A DNA stretch of 34,709 bases. Origin: Spirochaetaceae bacterium. GTDB taxonomy: Bacteria; Spirochaetota; Spirochaetia; Treponematales; Treponemataceae. Both the position numbers and the translations under genes were made by a program. Where the stretch lies: positions 1 through 34,709 of the forward strand of contig JAGAAX010000053.1 of assembly GCA_017614995.1 (NCBI GenBank), in the 5' to 3' direction. Of the stretch, positions 6,271-14,397 are shown piece by piece (the first letter of the stretch is position 1; every line of letters begins with the position of its first letter). The notes beneath the pieces are model-generated. The model did no database searches. It had not been told where the DNA came from and saw only the letters and a list, made by a program, of their open reading frames with translations.

Positions 6271-9200
6271 ATGAAAAAAAGAACAATTCCATTTTTTCTG
6301 TACACATTTTTTTCAGTCTTATTGTTATTTGCAGAAAAACAATATCAAATTTCGCTTCCGCCGGATACTTCCATAAGTACCACAAGAATTATTCAGGAAG
6401 CATTTTCAAGATGCCAGATGCAGTCGTTTTTTTCGCTTAATGAACCGCGTATCGGGCTTATTTATACTGAAACTAATCGTACAGACGGAATTGTTCTTAT
6501 TGAAAATGCGGCATTAAATGCTCATCTGCCATTTGTGCGTGTTGACGAACCGATTATAGATATTTCCCTTTCGGTCATTTCTACTGATAAAAGCCAGTCT
6601 GTTTCAAATTGGAAAGACTTACAAAACAAGACTGTAGGATTTGTTGCATCTAATGATTATATCAGAAGAATGCTGGAATCAGATAAAACTATAAAAGCAC
6701 TTGCCATAACATCAAAGCAGGAACTCTACAATGTTTTAAGGAACGGGCTTATCGATTACGGCATTATCTATACACACGACTCAGAAGTGCGGCTGCCGCT
6801 GCCTGAAGGCATTTTTGAAATAGGCTCGTGCGCAAAGCTTTTGACATATCTCTATCTTAACCCTGAATATAAAGCCGAAGCGAATTTTCTTTCACGCGCC
6901 CTTACAAACATGAAAATTGACGGTTCATATAAGAAAATCGTCAACAATCTGACAAACCAAGATTCGCCTAAGAACATTCTCTTTATAACATCAGCTCAAA
7001 AAGATCAGAAACTAAACGAAAAGCTTGATAAGCTTATCGAAGCGTACTGCTCAAAAAATCAGGGAATCTCTTATGAGACGTTTTATCTTAAGAGCAGAAC
7101 AAACACTCTAGACTATGCAAACCTGAATCCTGAAATAACAACGCAGATTCACAACAAATTCTCAAAATATGCTCCAAGCATAATAATTACACGCGGTCTT
7201 GAAACCGCGCAGTTTGTATCAGACAATTATGAAAGTCTTTTCAAAGGAACGCCAGTTATAATTACAGGCATTCCGTACAATTACCCTGAAACCTTCAATC
7301 AAATTGGAACAAACAGCATAACCGTTCAAGAAACAATCTCTACAAAGGAAACTATCGAAACAATTCTTGAACTTTTCCCTAAAACAACAAATATCTTCAT
7401 ATTAAACGATAAAACAAAGACAGGCTTTTTCTGGCAGGAACAGATGGTCTCAGATATTTCAAAAAATTTTCCGAATCTGAGCATAAGAACAAACCAGACC
7501 GTTCCAGATTCATCTCTGCCGCAAATTCTTAGTTTGCTTACCAAAGGAACAGTTGTTCTTACAGGCTCAATCGACGCATATCAGGATTCATTTGACATGC
7601 TTGAGCTGACAAATGTTCCGATTTTCGGTCTTGATTACACAAGCTCTTTTGAATACGAAATAGGCGGCAAATATTCAAGCATTGAACAGCATTTCACAAA
7701 AGTTCTGAACATTGTTGACAATACATTGAAAGGCGTTCCGCTTCCGGCAACAGCGGCTCTTGTTGAAAATCCACAGAAAAACAGATGGATTTTTAATTAC
7801 AAAAATCTGAACCGTTTTCTCTCATTTCCGCTTCTTAAAACGCAGGTAAGAAATGCAGAAATTCAAAACAAGCCTCTTCCGTTCTATAAAACTTATACAT
7901 TTCTTGTTTTTTCTATTATAGTTTTCATTCTGCTCGTCATTACAGGAATTGTGTTCCTTATTATGGCAAACCTTAAAATTCATAGACTGAAGAATGAAAA
8001 AGCAGAGGATAAAAAAACATATTCCAGAGCGCAGGTCATGCAGCAGATGGTTTATGAAACTTCAAACCAGCTTAGCACTACAGATCTTAACAACAATTTT
8101 TCAAACCAACTTGCAGGCGTTCTGGAACCTGCCGCAAAAGCCGCCGGAATGGATAAGGCATATATATGGAAAGTTTCTGTAAGTGACCAGACGACACAAC
8201 CGCAGTGTACGCTTCTTGCAAAGTGGGAACAAACACAGTCAACACAGAATCTGCCGCTCGGCATAACCATGAATATTGACACGTTCTTTACCGACTGGGG
8301 AATAATCTGCAAATCTCCAAGACCTATATACATGACACAGAGCCATGCAACAGGTCTTGTAAGATACCAGATGGCGCAAAGCAGCGTAACAACAAGGCTT
8401 CTTCTTCCTATATTAAGCGGAAATTCAATATGGGGCTTTTCTATTTTTGACAATTCATTACAGGAAATAAAACCGGACAGAAACACAGTTGAAGCACTTA
8501 CCGCATTTACACAGATTGTCTCTTTTAGAGAAATTGAGCATAACGCAAACAAATTCATGAAAGAAGCACAGGAAGCGGCAATTGCCGGCACTAACGCAAA
8601 GAGCACCTTCCTTGCAAACATGAGCCATGAAATCCGCACACCGCTTAATGCAATCCTTGGCATGAGCGACCTTATTCTGTTAGACAAGAACCTTGCGCCG
8701 CATATCTACGAATATACGCAGAACATAAATTCATCAAGCCGAAACCTTCTCGGCATAATCAACGATATTCTGGATTTTTCTAAAATTGAGTCAGGCAAAC
8801 TGGAACTTGTACCGGCTTCTTATGACTTTGAATCATTGATAAATGATGTAATCTCAATGGTACGCATAAAGGCGCACAACACATTCCTTTCGCTTTTTAT
8901 AAGAATTGCACCGGACATTCCGCGGAAACTTATAGGCGACGAACTGCGCATTAAGCAGATTCTTCTCAATCTGTTTACAAACGCCATTAAGTACACAAAA
9001 GAAGGCAGCGTAACACTGACAATTTCAGACGTAATTTCTGACGACACTGTAGAATTCATTTTTGAAATGCAGGACACCGGCATCGGCATAAAACCCGAAG
9101 AACAGACAAAGCTTTTCAATATGTTTGAGCGTCTGGACACTAAGCGCAACAGAGACATTGAAGGCACAGGCCTCGGACTTGCCATAACCAAGCAGTTATG

Positions 9201-10710
9201 CGAGCTTATGGGCGGTTCAATTGACTTTGCCAGTGAATACGGAAACGGAAGTACCTTTACAGCTCAAATCAAGCAAAGAATCGGCGACAGCACACCGCTT
9301 GTAGATATAGAAAAAGTTCAAAAGAAAAAGGTGCTTATATATGAACCGCGCCGCAGACACAGACGCTTTTTGACTGTTCAGCTCACAGACATCGGCATAA
9401 ATCCGGCTACATGCTCTAACTTGACGGAATTGTCTGAAATTCTCAGCAAGCACAAGACATTCGATTATATCTTTGTTTCAAGGCTTTATCTTTCAAGAAT
9501 CCGCGCACACCTTAAAACGCTGAACAAGAAATTTCAGCTTGTTGTTCTTGCAGATTCTGAATATGAATTTGCAAACATGGAAGATGTAATTGTTCTTCAA
9601 GTGCCGCTTTATTGTGTCCAGCTTGCAAATTTCTTCTCTAATAAGTCTTACAAATATCAGGCGCAGAAACCGGAATATAACCCGAACAATATTTTTGCGC
9701 CGGACGCAAAAGTTCTTGTTGTTGACGACAATGTAGTTAATCTAAAAGTTGCAAGCGGTCTCCTTGCAACACATGGAATTATTCCGGTTACGGCAACTTC
9801 AGGCTTTGACGCACTCACCGTACTGCACCAGCAGAAATTTGACCTTGTATTTATGGATCATCTGATGCCGGAAATGGACGGAATTGAAACCACGCAGGCA
9901 ATCAGAAAACTTCAGAATGACAACAGAAATGTTATTATTGTTGCTCTGACGGCAAATGCAATGACCAACATGAAAGAACAGTTCATTAAAGAAGGAATGA
10001 ACGATTTTCTTGCAAAGCCTATCGAAAAAGACAAATTCAACGATATTCTGGCACAATGGCTTCCTGAAAGCACAATTACCTACAGACAGTCTGAAAGAAC
10101 AGAAAACGAGACAGTGCTTCAGATTCAGGGCGTTGACACCGTAGCCGGAATGAACTGCGCCGGCAATTCACTGCCGACATACATCGACATTCTTGAAACT
10201 TATGCAAAAGACGCCGCAAATAAGATAGAGCTGCTCAAAACAGCACTTGCTGAAAACGATTTGCACAATTTTACAGTTCATGTACACGCGCTTAAAAGTG
10301 CTTCACGCAGCATAGGCGCAACTTTTGCCGGAAACCTTGCCGAAAAGCTTGAAAAAGCAGGCGCAGAAGGCAAGCGCGCGTTCATAGACGAAAATGCTGA
10401 AACATGCTTTGAAACTGTTGGTGAAATCATCGAAAACATCAAAAAATTCCTTGATTCAAGAGATGAAAACCCGCAATTGGCGTCTACTATAAAAGAAGAA
10501 GGCACACCTGAATTTTTTAGAGAAACATTGCTTTCTATAAAGCAGGAAGCTGAAAACTTTAACATTCTTGCAATTCAGAGCAATATTGATACACTAAGAA
10601 ACTTTAGCTGGAAACCTGAACAGCAGGCAGCAATAGACCGGCTTTTTCATGCTTCAGAATCTTATGATTATGACAGCATTATAGAGATTGCCGGGTGCGC
10701 AGAAGCTTAA
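6271..10710 (+). CDS. Hybrid sensor histidine kinase with tandem periplasmic-binding sensors
   Basis: This 1479-aa phosphorelay protein starts with a signal-anchor or signal peptide (1-20). A periplasmic region follows with two sensor modules: an SBP_bac_3-like solute-binding domain (~24-215) and an ABC_sub_bind-like type 1 periplasmic domain (~232-520). One membrane segment is at ~542-566. A GAF-like domain (~590-760) comes next, then HisKA with H786 in SHEIRTPLN, and HATPase with N-box LLNLFTNAIKYT, DTGIGI and GTGLGL (~885-1005). A degenerate receiver (~1017-1125) lacks the acidic pair and phospho-Asp (DYIFVS). An intact receiver has D1152/D1153 and D1196, and an HPt domain has HALKSASRS with H1339. 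The ligand is unknown. The preceding 120-aa receiver is probably its partner. No clear ribosome site is seen, which fits translational coupling. Confidence 0.88.
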   Translation: MKKRTIPFFLYTFFSVLLLFAEKQYQISLPPDTSISTTRIIQEAFSRCQMQSFFSLNEPRIGLIYTETNRTDGIVLIENAALNAHLPFVRVDEPIIDISLSVISTDKSQSVSNWKDLQNKTVGFVASNDYIRRMLESDKTIKALAITSKQELYNVLRNGLIDYGIIYTHDSEVRLPLPEGIFEIGSCAKLLTYLYLNPEYKAEANFLSRALTNMKIDGSYKKIVNNLTNQDSPKNILFITSAQKDQKLNEKLDKLIEAYCSKNQGISYETFYLKSRTNTLDYANLNPEITTQIHNKFSKYAPSIIITRGLETAQFVSDNYESLFKGTPVIITGIPYNYPETFNQIGTNSITVQETISTKETIETILELFPKTTNIFILNDKTKTGFFWQEQMVSDISKNFPNLSIRTNQTVPDSSLPQILSLLTKGTVVLTGSIDAYQDSFDMLELTNVPIFGLDYTSSFEYEIGGKYSSIEQHFTKVLNIVDNTLKGVPLPATAALVENPQKNRWIFNYKNLNRFLSFPLLKTQVRNAEIQNKPLPFYKTYTFLVFSIIVFILLVITGIVFLIMANLKIHRLKNEKAEDKKTYSRAQVMQQMVYETSNQLSTTDLNNNFSNQLAGVLEPAAKAAGMDKAYIWKVSVSDQTTQPQCTLLAKWEQTQSTQNLPLGITMNIDTFFTDWGIICKSPRPIYMTQSHATGLVRYQMAQSSVTTRLLLPILSGNSIWGFSIFDNSLQEIKPDRNTVEALTAFTQIVSFREIEHNANKFMKEAQEAAIAGTNAKSTFLANMSHEIRTPLNAILGMSDLILLDKNLAPHIYEYTQNINSSSRNLLGIINDILDFSKIESGKLELVPASYDFESLINDVISMVRIKAHNTFLSLFIRIAPDIPRKLIGDELRIKQILLNLFTNAIKYTKEGSVTLTISDVISDDTVEFIFEMQDTGIGIKPEEQTKLFNMFERLDTKRNRDIEGTGLGLAITKQLCELMGGSIDFASEYGNGSTFTAQIKQRIGDSTPLVDIEKVQKKKVLIYEPRRRHRRFLTVQLTDIGINPATCSNLTELSEILSKHKTFDYIFVSRLYLSRIRAHLKTLNKKFQLVVLADSEYEFANMEDVIVLQVPLYCVQLANFFSNKSYKYQAQKPEYNPNNIFAPDAKVLVVDDNVVNLKVASGLLATHGIIPVTATSGFDALTVLHQQKFDLVFMDHLMPEMDGIETTQAIRKLQNDNRNVIIVALTANAMTNMKEQFIKEGMNDFLAKPIEKDKFNDILAQWLPESTITYRQSERTENETVLQIQGVDTVAGMNCAGNSLPTYIDILETYAKDAANKIELLKTALAENDLHNFTVHVHALKSASRSIGATFAGNLAEKLEKAGAEGKRAFIDENAETCFETVGEIIENIKKFLDSRDENPQLASTIKEEGTPEFFRETLLSIKQEAENFNILAIQSNIDTLRNFSWKPEQQAAIDRLFHASESYDYDSIIEIAGCAEA

Positions 10711-10822
10711 TTTACGGAATGGGCTTAATCTGGCGCACCGCTGCAAGTTTCCGCTTCTCGTAAACTTGAAAGATTGTGTACAGTGGCTCTCTTTTGAGGT
10801 TGGTACACAAAGACTGGCGGTT

Positions 10823-10860
10823 TTGACTTATTGTCAATTTTTTGATATGCTCCATATAGT
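10823..10860 (+). promoter_or_regulatory. Candidate promoter(s) for trpS-dac operon
   Basis: Two overlapping sigma70-like matches are seen: TTGACT (10823-10828), 17 bp, TATGCT (10846-10851); and TTGTCA (10831-10836), 18 bp, TATAGT (10855-10860). Either would start transcription 20-35 nt before the trpS ATG. A 7-bp hairpin without a T-tract (10744-10768) lies upstream. Confidence 0.5.
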
Positions 10861-10891
10861 AATTTTTCGACAAACCTAAAGGAATTATCTT

Positions 10892-11968
10892 ATGGAAGAA
10901 ACATACAGCGGAACATTTGAAGCTGCCCTTGAGCGCAGCCGCCAGCTTGAAGCAGATTTAACAGCTAATCCACAGAAATACAAAATTCTTACAGGCGACC
11001 GCCCGACAGGAAAACTGCACATCGGCCACCTTTTCGGTTCTCTGCAAAACCGCGTAAGACTTCAGAACATGGGCGTACCGACTTACATAGTTATTGCAGA
11101 CTATCAGGTTTTGACTGACCACGACTCTTTTGAAAACATTTCAGAATATATCCACAATCTTGCGATTGACTATCTTTCGGCAGGACTTGACCCGGAAAAA
11201 TACAAGACTTACATTTTTCCGCACAGCCACGTGCCGGAGCTTAACCAGCTTCTTCTGCCGTTCCTCACACTCGTTACAATGTCTGAACTTGACCGCAACC
11301 CGACTGTAAAAGAAGAGATTCAGGCTGCGGGCTTGAGCAAAATCAATGCCGGTATGTTCACTTATCCTGTTCACCAGGCTGCTGACATTCTCTTCTGTAA
11401 GGGAAATGTAGTACCTGTCGGCAAAGACCAGCTGCCTCACCTTGAGATTACACGCCAGATTGCGCGCCGTTTCAATGAACGCTACGCAAAAAAACAGATT
11501 GTTTTCCCTGAGCCGCAGCCACTTTTGAGCAAAGCCCCGATGATTCAGGGTCTTGACGGCGCTCAGAAAATGAGCAAGAGCCGCAACAACGCAATTATGC
11601 TTTGCGCAACAGAGGACGAGACCGCCAAGCTCATCAAAAAGGCAAAGACTGACGGCGAGCGCGTAATTACATACGACCCTGTAAACCGCCCTGAAGTTGC
11701 AAACCTTCTTTCATTGATTTCTCTCTGCACAGGCGAAGAACCGCAGGCAATTGCAGAAAGAATCGGGGACGGCGGCGGCGGAATGCTTAAACAGCAGCTT
11801 ACAGACGCTTTGAACGAATATTTAAGACCGCACAGAGCAAGACGTGCCGAACTTGAAAAGAACCCTGACTATATCCGCCAGGTGCTCCGCAAGGGTATTG
11901 AGCAGGCAAGAAAAGAAGCCACTGAAACTCTTGAGCAGGTTCGCACTGTAATGAATATGATTATATAA
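10892..11968 (+). CDS. trpS: Tryptophanyl-tRNA synthetase
   Basis: The 358-aa product is a class Ic aminoacyl-tRNA synthetase that charges tRNA-Trp with tryptophan in the cytoplasm. The HIGH signature is literal at residues 43-46 (KLHIGHLFGS) and KMSKS is literal at 226-230. GDRPTGKLHIGH, GMFTYPVHQAADIL and VPVGKDQLPHLE are the conserved active-site and tryptophan-pocket segments. Length is slightly above the usual ~330 owing to a ~30-residue N-terminal extension. AAAGGA lies upstream of the ATG. Codon use is regular, as for a housekeeping gene. The D,D-carboxypeptidase gene follows after 10 bp, so the two are likely cotranscribed. Confidence 0.97.
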   Translation: MEETYSGTFEAALERSRQLEADLTANPQKYKILTGDRPTGKLHIGHLFGSLQNRVRLQNMGVPTYIVIADYQVLTDHDSFENISEYIHNLAIDYLSAGLDPEKYKTYIFPHSHVPELNQLLLPFLTLVTMSELDRNPTVKEEIQAAGLSKINAGMFTYPVHQAADILFCKGNVVPVGKDQLPHLEITRQIARRFNERYAKKQIVFPEPQPLLSKAPMIQGLDGAQKMSKSRNNAIMLCATEDETAKLIKKAKTDGERVITYDPVNRPEVANLLSLISLCTGEEPQAIAERIGDGGGGMLKQQLTDALNEYLRPHRARRAELEKNPDYIRQVLRKGIEQARKEATETLEQVRTVMNMII

Positions 11969-11978
11969 CGGCAGTATA

Positions 11979-13343
11979 ATGGCAAAGAAATTTGTTAAAC
12001 ACTTATTTTGGATAATCCCGCTGCTTCTGATTATCAGCTGCGCGGCGGCTTTTGGCGCTTATGTTTTTGCGCAGACAAAACCTGCCGCACCGGCGCCGCT
12101 TGACGAAGCACAGCAGGCTTACTACGACACAGCGATAGAGCAGAAATACCCTGAACAGTTGATAAGGACTCTGCCCTATCCGGTTACAGAAGCCAAGCTT
12201 TTTCTCTATGCAAAAGCCGGAATCGTAATCGATGCATCAAACGGCTGTGTGCTTTTTGCCAAAAACGCGGACAACATAATTCCGCCAGCATCAATGACAA
12301 AAGTCGCCGTAATGTACGTTGTTTTTCAGGCTATTGCAAACGGCGAGATAACGCTTGACACCGTTGTTCCGCTTGTACCCGAATCTTGGGCAAAAAACGC
12401 GCCGCTCCAGTCTTCCGTAATGGGGCTTGCAGAGGGTCAGATTGTCACAGTACACGAGCTTCTGCTGGGGCTTGCAGTTGCTTCCGGCAACGATGCTGCA
12501 ACGGCTTTGGCTTATCATCTCTCTGGTTCTGTTGAAGCATTCTGCGACCGTATGAACAAAGAAATGGAAGCGCTCGGGCTTAAAAACACATTCTTTGTAG
12601 ATGCTTCAGGCTACAGCGAGTTTAACTCGACAACACCGCGCGAATTCGCCGGGCTTGCTCGTGCTTATATCGAAAAATATCCCGAAGCGCTCAAGAATTA
12701 TCATTCTGCGCCTTATTTCACGTTTCCGCAGAAGAGCAATTACCCCGAAAACTATAAGGGCAACATTCCTTCAAAGACAATGTATGCCACAAACCGCCTG
12801 CTTCAACACTACGACGGCGGTATTGAAGGCTGCGACGGCTTAAAGACCGGCTTTATCTACGAGTCGGGCTACAACATCTCGCTTACAGCAAAACGCGGAA
12901 ACACGCGCTTTATTTCTGTTACAATGGGCGGGCCGGGCATTGGTACTATCGAAGGCAACCGCTACCGCATTGCAGACGGTCAGAAACTGATGAAATGGGC
13001 TTTTGCAAGCTTTGAGACGCATCTGGCAGGAACACGCGCCGTTGTGCCTGTGCGCGTCTGGCAGGGCGAGGAAAATGCAATCAACGTAATTGAAGCACAG
13101 AATCATCCGCTTTCTGTACCGAATATTACTGAAAATGCGGCTTCAAAAGTTATTCAGACTAAAGTGATTTACGGCAACATTGTAGCACCTGTACAAGTCG
13201 GTGACGTTTTGGGCAAAACCCAATATTCTGTAGACGGCGTTCTTCTTGAAGAGATTCCGCTTGTAGCTGACCGCACTGTGCTTGAAGGCTCAGCACTAAA
13301 AAAATACGCCGACAAACTGGCACAAAAGATGCTTAACAAATAA
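11979..13343 (+). CDS. D-alanyl-D-alanine carboxypeptidase (PBP5-type, S11)
   Basis: This 454-aa low-molecular-weight penicillin-binding protein trims terminal D-Ala from peptidoglycan stem peptides in the periplasm. The three active-site motifs are intact: SxxK at S105-K108 (PASMTKVA), SxN at S169-N171 (ASGND) and KTG at 289-291 (GLKTGFIYE). A hydrophobic segment at residues ~10-31 is a signal peptide or membrane anchor. A PBP5-type C-terminal beta domain follows from about residue 345, ending in a Lys-rich helix that could contact the membrane. The ATG has only a weak ribosome site and lies 10 bp after trpS. The stop codon is the first three bases of a 15-bp inverted repeat. Confidence 0.92.
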   Translation: MAKKFVKHLFWIIPLLLIISCAAAFGAYVFAQTKPAAPAPLDEAQQAYYDTAIEQKYPEQLIRTLPYPVTEAKLFLYAKAGIVIDASNGCVLFAKNADNIIPPASMTKVAVMYVVFQAIANGEITLDTVVPLVPESWAKNAPLQSSVMGLAEGQIVTVHELLLGLAVASGNDAATALAYHLSGSVEAFCDRMNKEMEALGLKNTFFVDASGYSEFNSTTPREFAGLARAYIEKYPEALKNYHSAPYFTFPQKSNYPENYKGNIPSKTMYATNRLLQHYDGGIEGCDGLKTGFIYESGYNISLTAKRGNTRFISVTMGGPGIGTIEGNRYRIADGQKLMKWAFASFETHLAGTRAVVPVRVWQGEENAINVIEAQNHPLSVPNITENAASKVIQTKVIYGNIVAPVQVGDVLGKTQYSVDGVLLEEIPLVADRTVLEGSALKKYADKLAQKMLNK

Positions 13344-13391
13344 GGGGAAGGGAAACCCCCTACTCAGAAGCGAGGTTTTCCCTTCCCCTTA
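13341..13391. repeat. 15-bp inverted repeat starting at the dac stop codon
   Basis: TAAGGGGAAGGGAAA (13341-13355) is perfectly complementary to TTTCCCTTCCCCTTA (13377-13391), and a CC/GG pair extends it past a one-base bulge. The loop is about 20 nt. The first TAA is the stop codon of the carboxypeptidase gene. No T-tract follows, so it may act as an mRNA-stabilising structure, a bidirectional block or an inserted repeat rather than a standard terminator. Confidence 0.7.
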
Positions 13392-13412
13392 AACCCCTTC
13401 CTTTTCCGGCAC

Positions 13413-13437
13413 TTCCTAAGGGCTCTGCCCTTAGGAA
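13413..13437. repeat. 10-bp-arm palindrome
   Basis: TTCCTAAGGG-CTCTG-CCCTTAGGAA is a perfect inverted repeat with a 5-nt loop. It lies between the ends of the convergent carboxypeptidase and patatin genes. Together with the previous repeat it forms a double palindrome of the REP/BIME kind. Confidence 0.65.
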
Positions 13438-13497
13438 TCCCGAATAAACTTCAAATGAAAGTCTTGTACACAAGCTGCCGGTTTTGCTGTGCAAAAG

Positions 13498-13512
13498 CGG
13501 CGCTTTTCGCCG
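13498..13512 (-). terminator. Possible weak terminator of the patatin operon
   Basis: CGGCG-AAAAG-CGCCG on the minus strand forms a 5-bp GC-rich hairpin followed by CTTTT. It lies 24 bp after the patatin stop. The stem and T-run are both short, so efficiency is doubtful. Confidence 0.3.
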
Positions 13513-13536
13513 AATAGACTCCAACATGTGATTGAG

Positions 13537-14385
13537 CTAGTGCGAAAAGAGAAAGTTTCTTATATCAGGAAGTTTGGCTTCGGCGGTTTGGCGGCCGAGG
13601 GCGTAGACGCGTTTAAGCTCGTCTACATTGTGCTCTGTCCGGCTTATGCCGAGGCTTTCGTCCGGGCAGATTACACATGCTTTACCCTGCTTTTCCTGCT
13701 CAAAAACATAGGCTGTCTGGGCGTTATAAGCTTCGGGGCGGTTTTTCATCGCTTTGTACAATTCCGGATATTTTGCAAACATCAGCTTCATCAAAAACTG
13801 AATGCGGCTTTTCTCTTTTCTGTAATCGCGCGGCTGCGTCAAAATAACAACATTCTTGTCATATCCGATTTTTTCAAAATATTTCAGCGGAATTGAATCG
13901 CTTATGCCGCCGTCAAGATATTTGTGCCCGTCTATGCAGACAGGCTTTGAAACGAGCGGCATCGAGGCAGAAGCCCGCATCCACTCAAGCTCAGCGGCTT
14001 CTCCGTCTTTCATTTTGAAATAGACAGGCTCACCGCTTTCTATATCAGTTACAACAAGATAAAACTCAAGCGGATTTTCTCTAAAAGTTTTTCTGTCGAA
14101 TTTATCAAGCTCGTCGGGCAATTCTCTGTAGCAGAAATCTGCATTATAAAGGTTGCCTGTCTTTATAAGCGAGCGGAAACTGCAATAGCGCGGGTCTTTG
14201 GCAAAGCGCAGATTGTAGCGGATTGCACGCCCAATCTGCTTTGATTTCAGATTGCAGCCGAAAGTTGCGCCAGCACTTACGCCGATTGCGCCGTCAAATG
14301 TAATGCCCTGCTCCATAAAGACATCGAGCACGCCGCATGTGAACATTCCGCGCATTGCGCCGCCTTCTAAAACAAGCCCTTTCAT
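13537..14385 (-). CDS. Patatin-like phospholipase (RssA/YjjU type)
   Basis: This 282-aa protein has the patatin catalytic dyad: the nucleophile S37 in GVSAG, and D158 in the DGG motif (YLDGGISDSIP). The oxyanion loop EGGAMRGM is at residues 7-14. Patatins are serine acyl hydrolases that act on phospholipids or other acyl esters. Members of this short bacterial group are usually cytoplasmic and their substrates are mostly unknown. No signal peptide is present. It is the last gene of the minus-strand envelope operon, 12 bp after the pseudo-deacetylase gene, with GGGAAAG upstream of its ATG. A role in lipid or lipoprotein turnover is inferred only from context. Confidence 0.88.
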   Translation of the reverse strand: MKGLVLEGGAMRGMFTCGVLDVFMEQGITFDGAIGVSAGATFGCNLKSKQIGRAIRYNLRFAKDPRYCSFRSLIKTGNLYNADFCYRELPDELDKFDRKTFRENPLEFYLVVTDIESGEPVYFKMKDGEAAELEWMRASASMPLVSKPVCIDGHKYLDGGISDSIPLKYFEKIGYDKNVVILTQPRDYRKEKSRIQFLMKLMFAKYPELYKAMKNRPEAYNAQTAYVFEQEKQGKACVICPDESLGISRTEHNVDELKRVYALGRQTAEAKLPDIRNFLFSH

Positions 14386-14397
14386 GTCTTTCCCGGC

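Noticed and set aside
8052-8687. 211-codon minus-strand frame opposite the hybrid kinase
   Set aside because: It is antisense to the conserved GAF-HisKA region, has no ribosome site and no recognisable domain.
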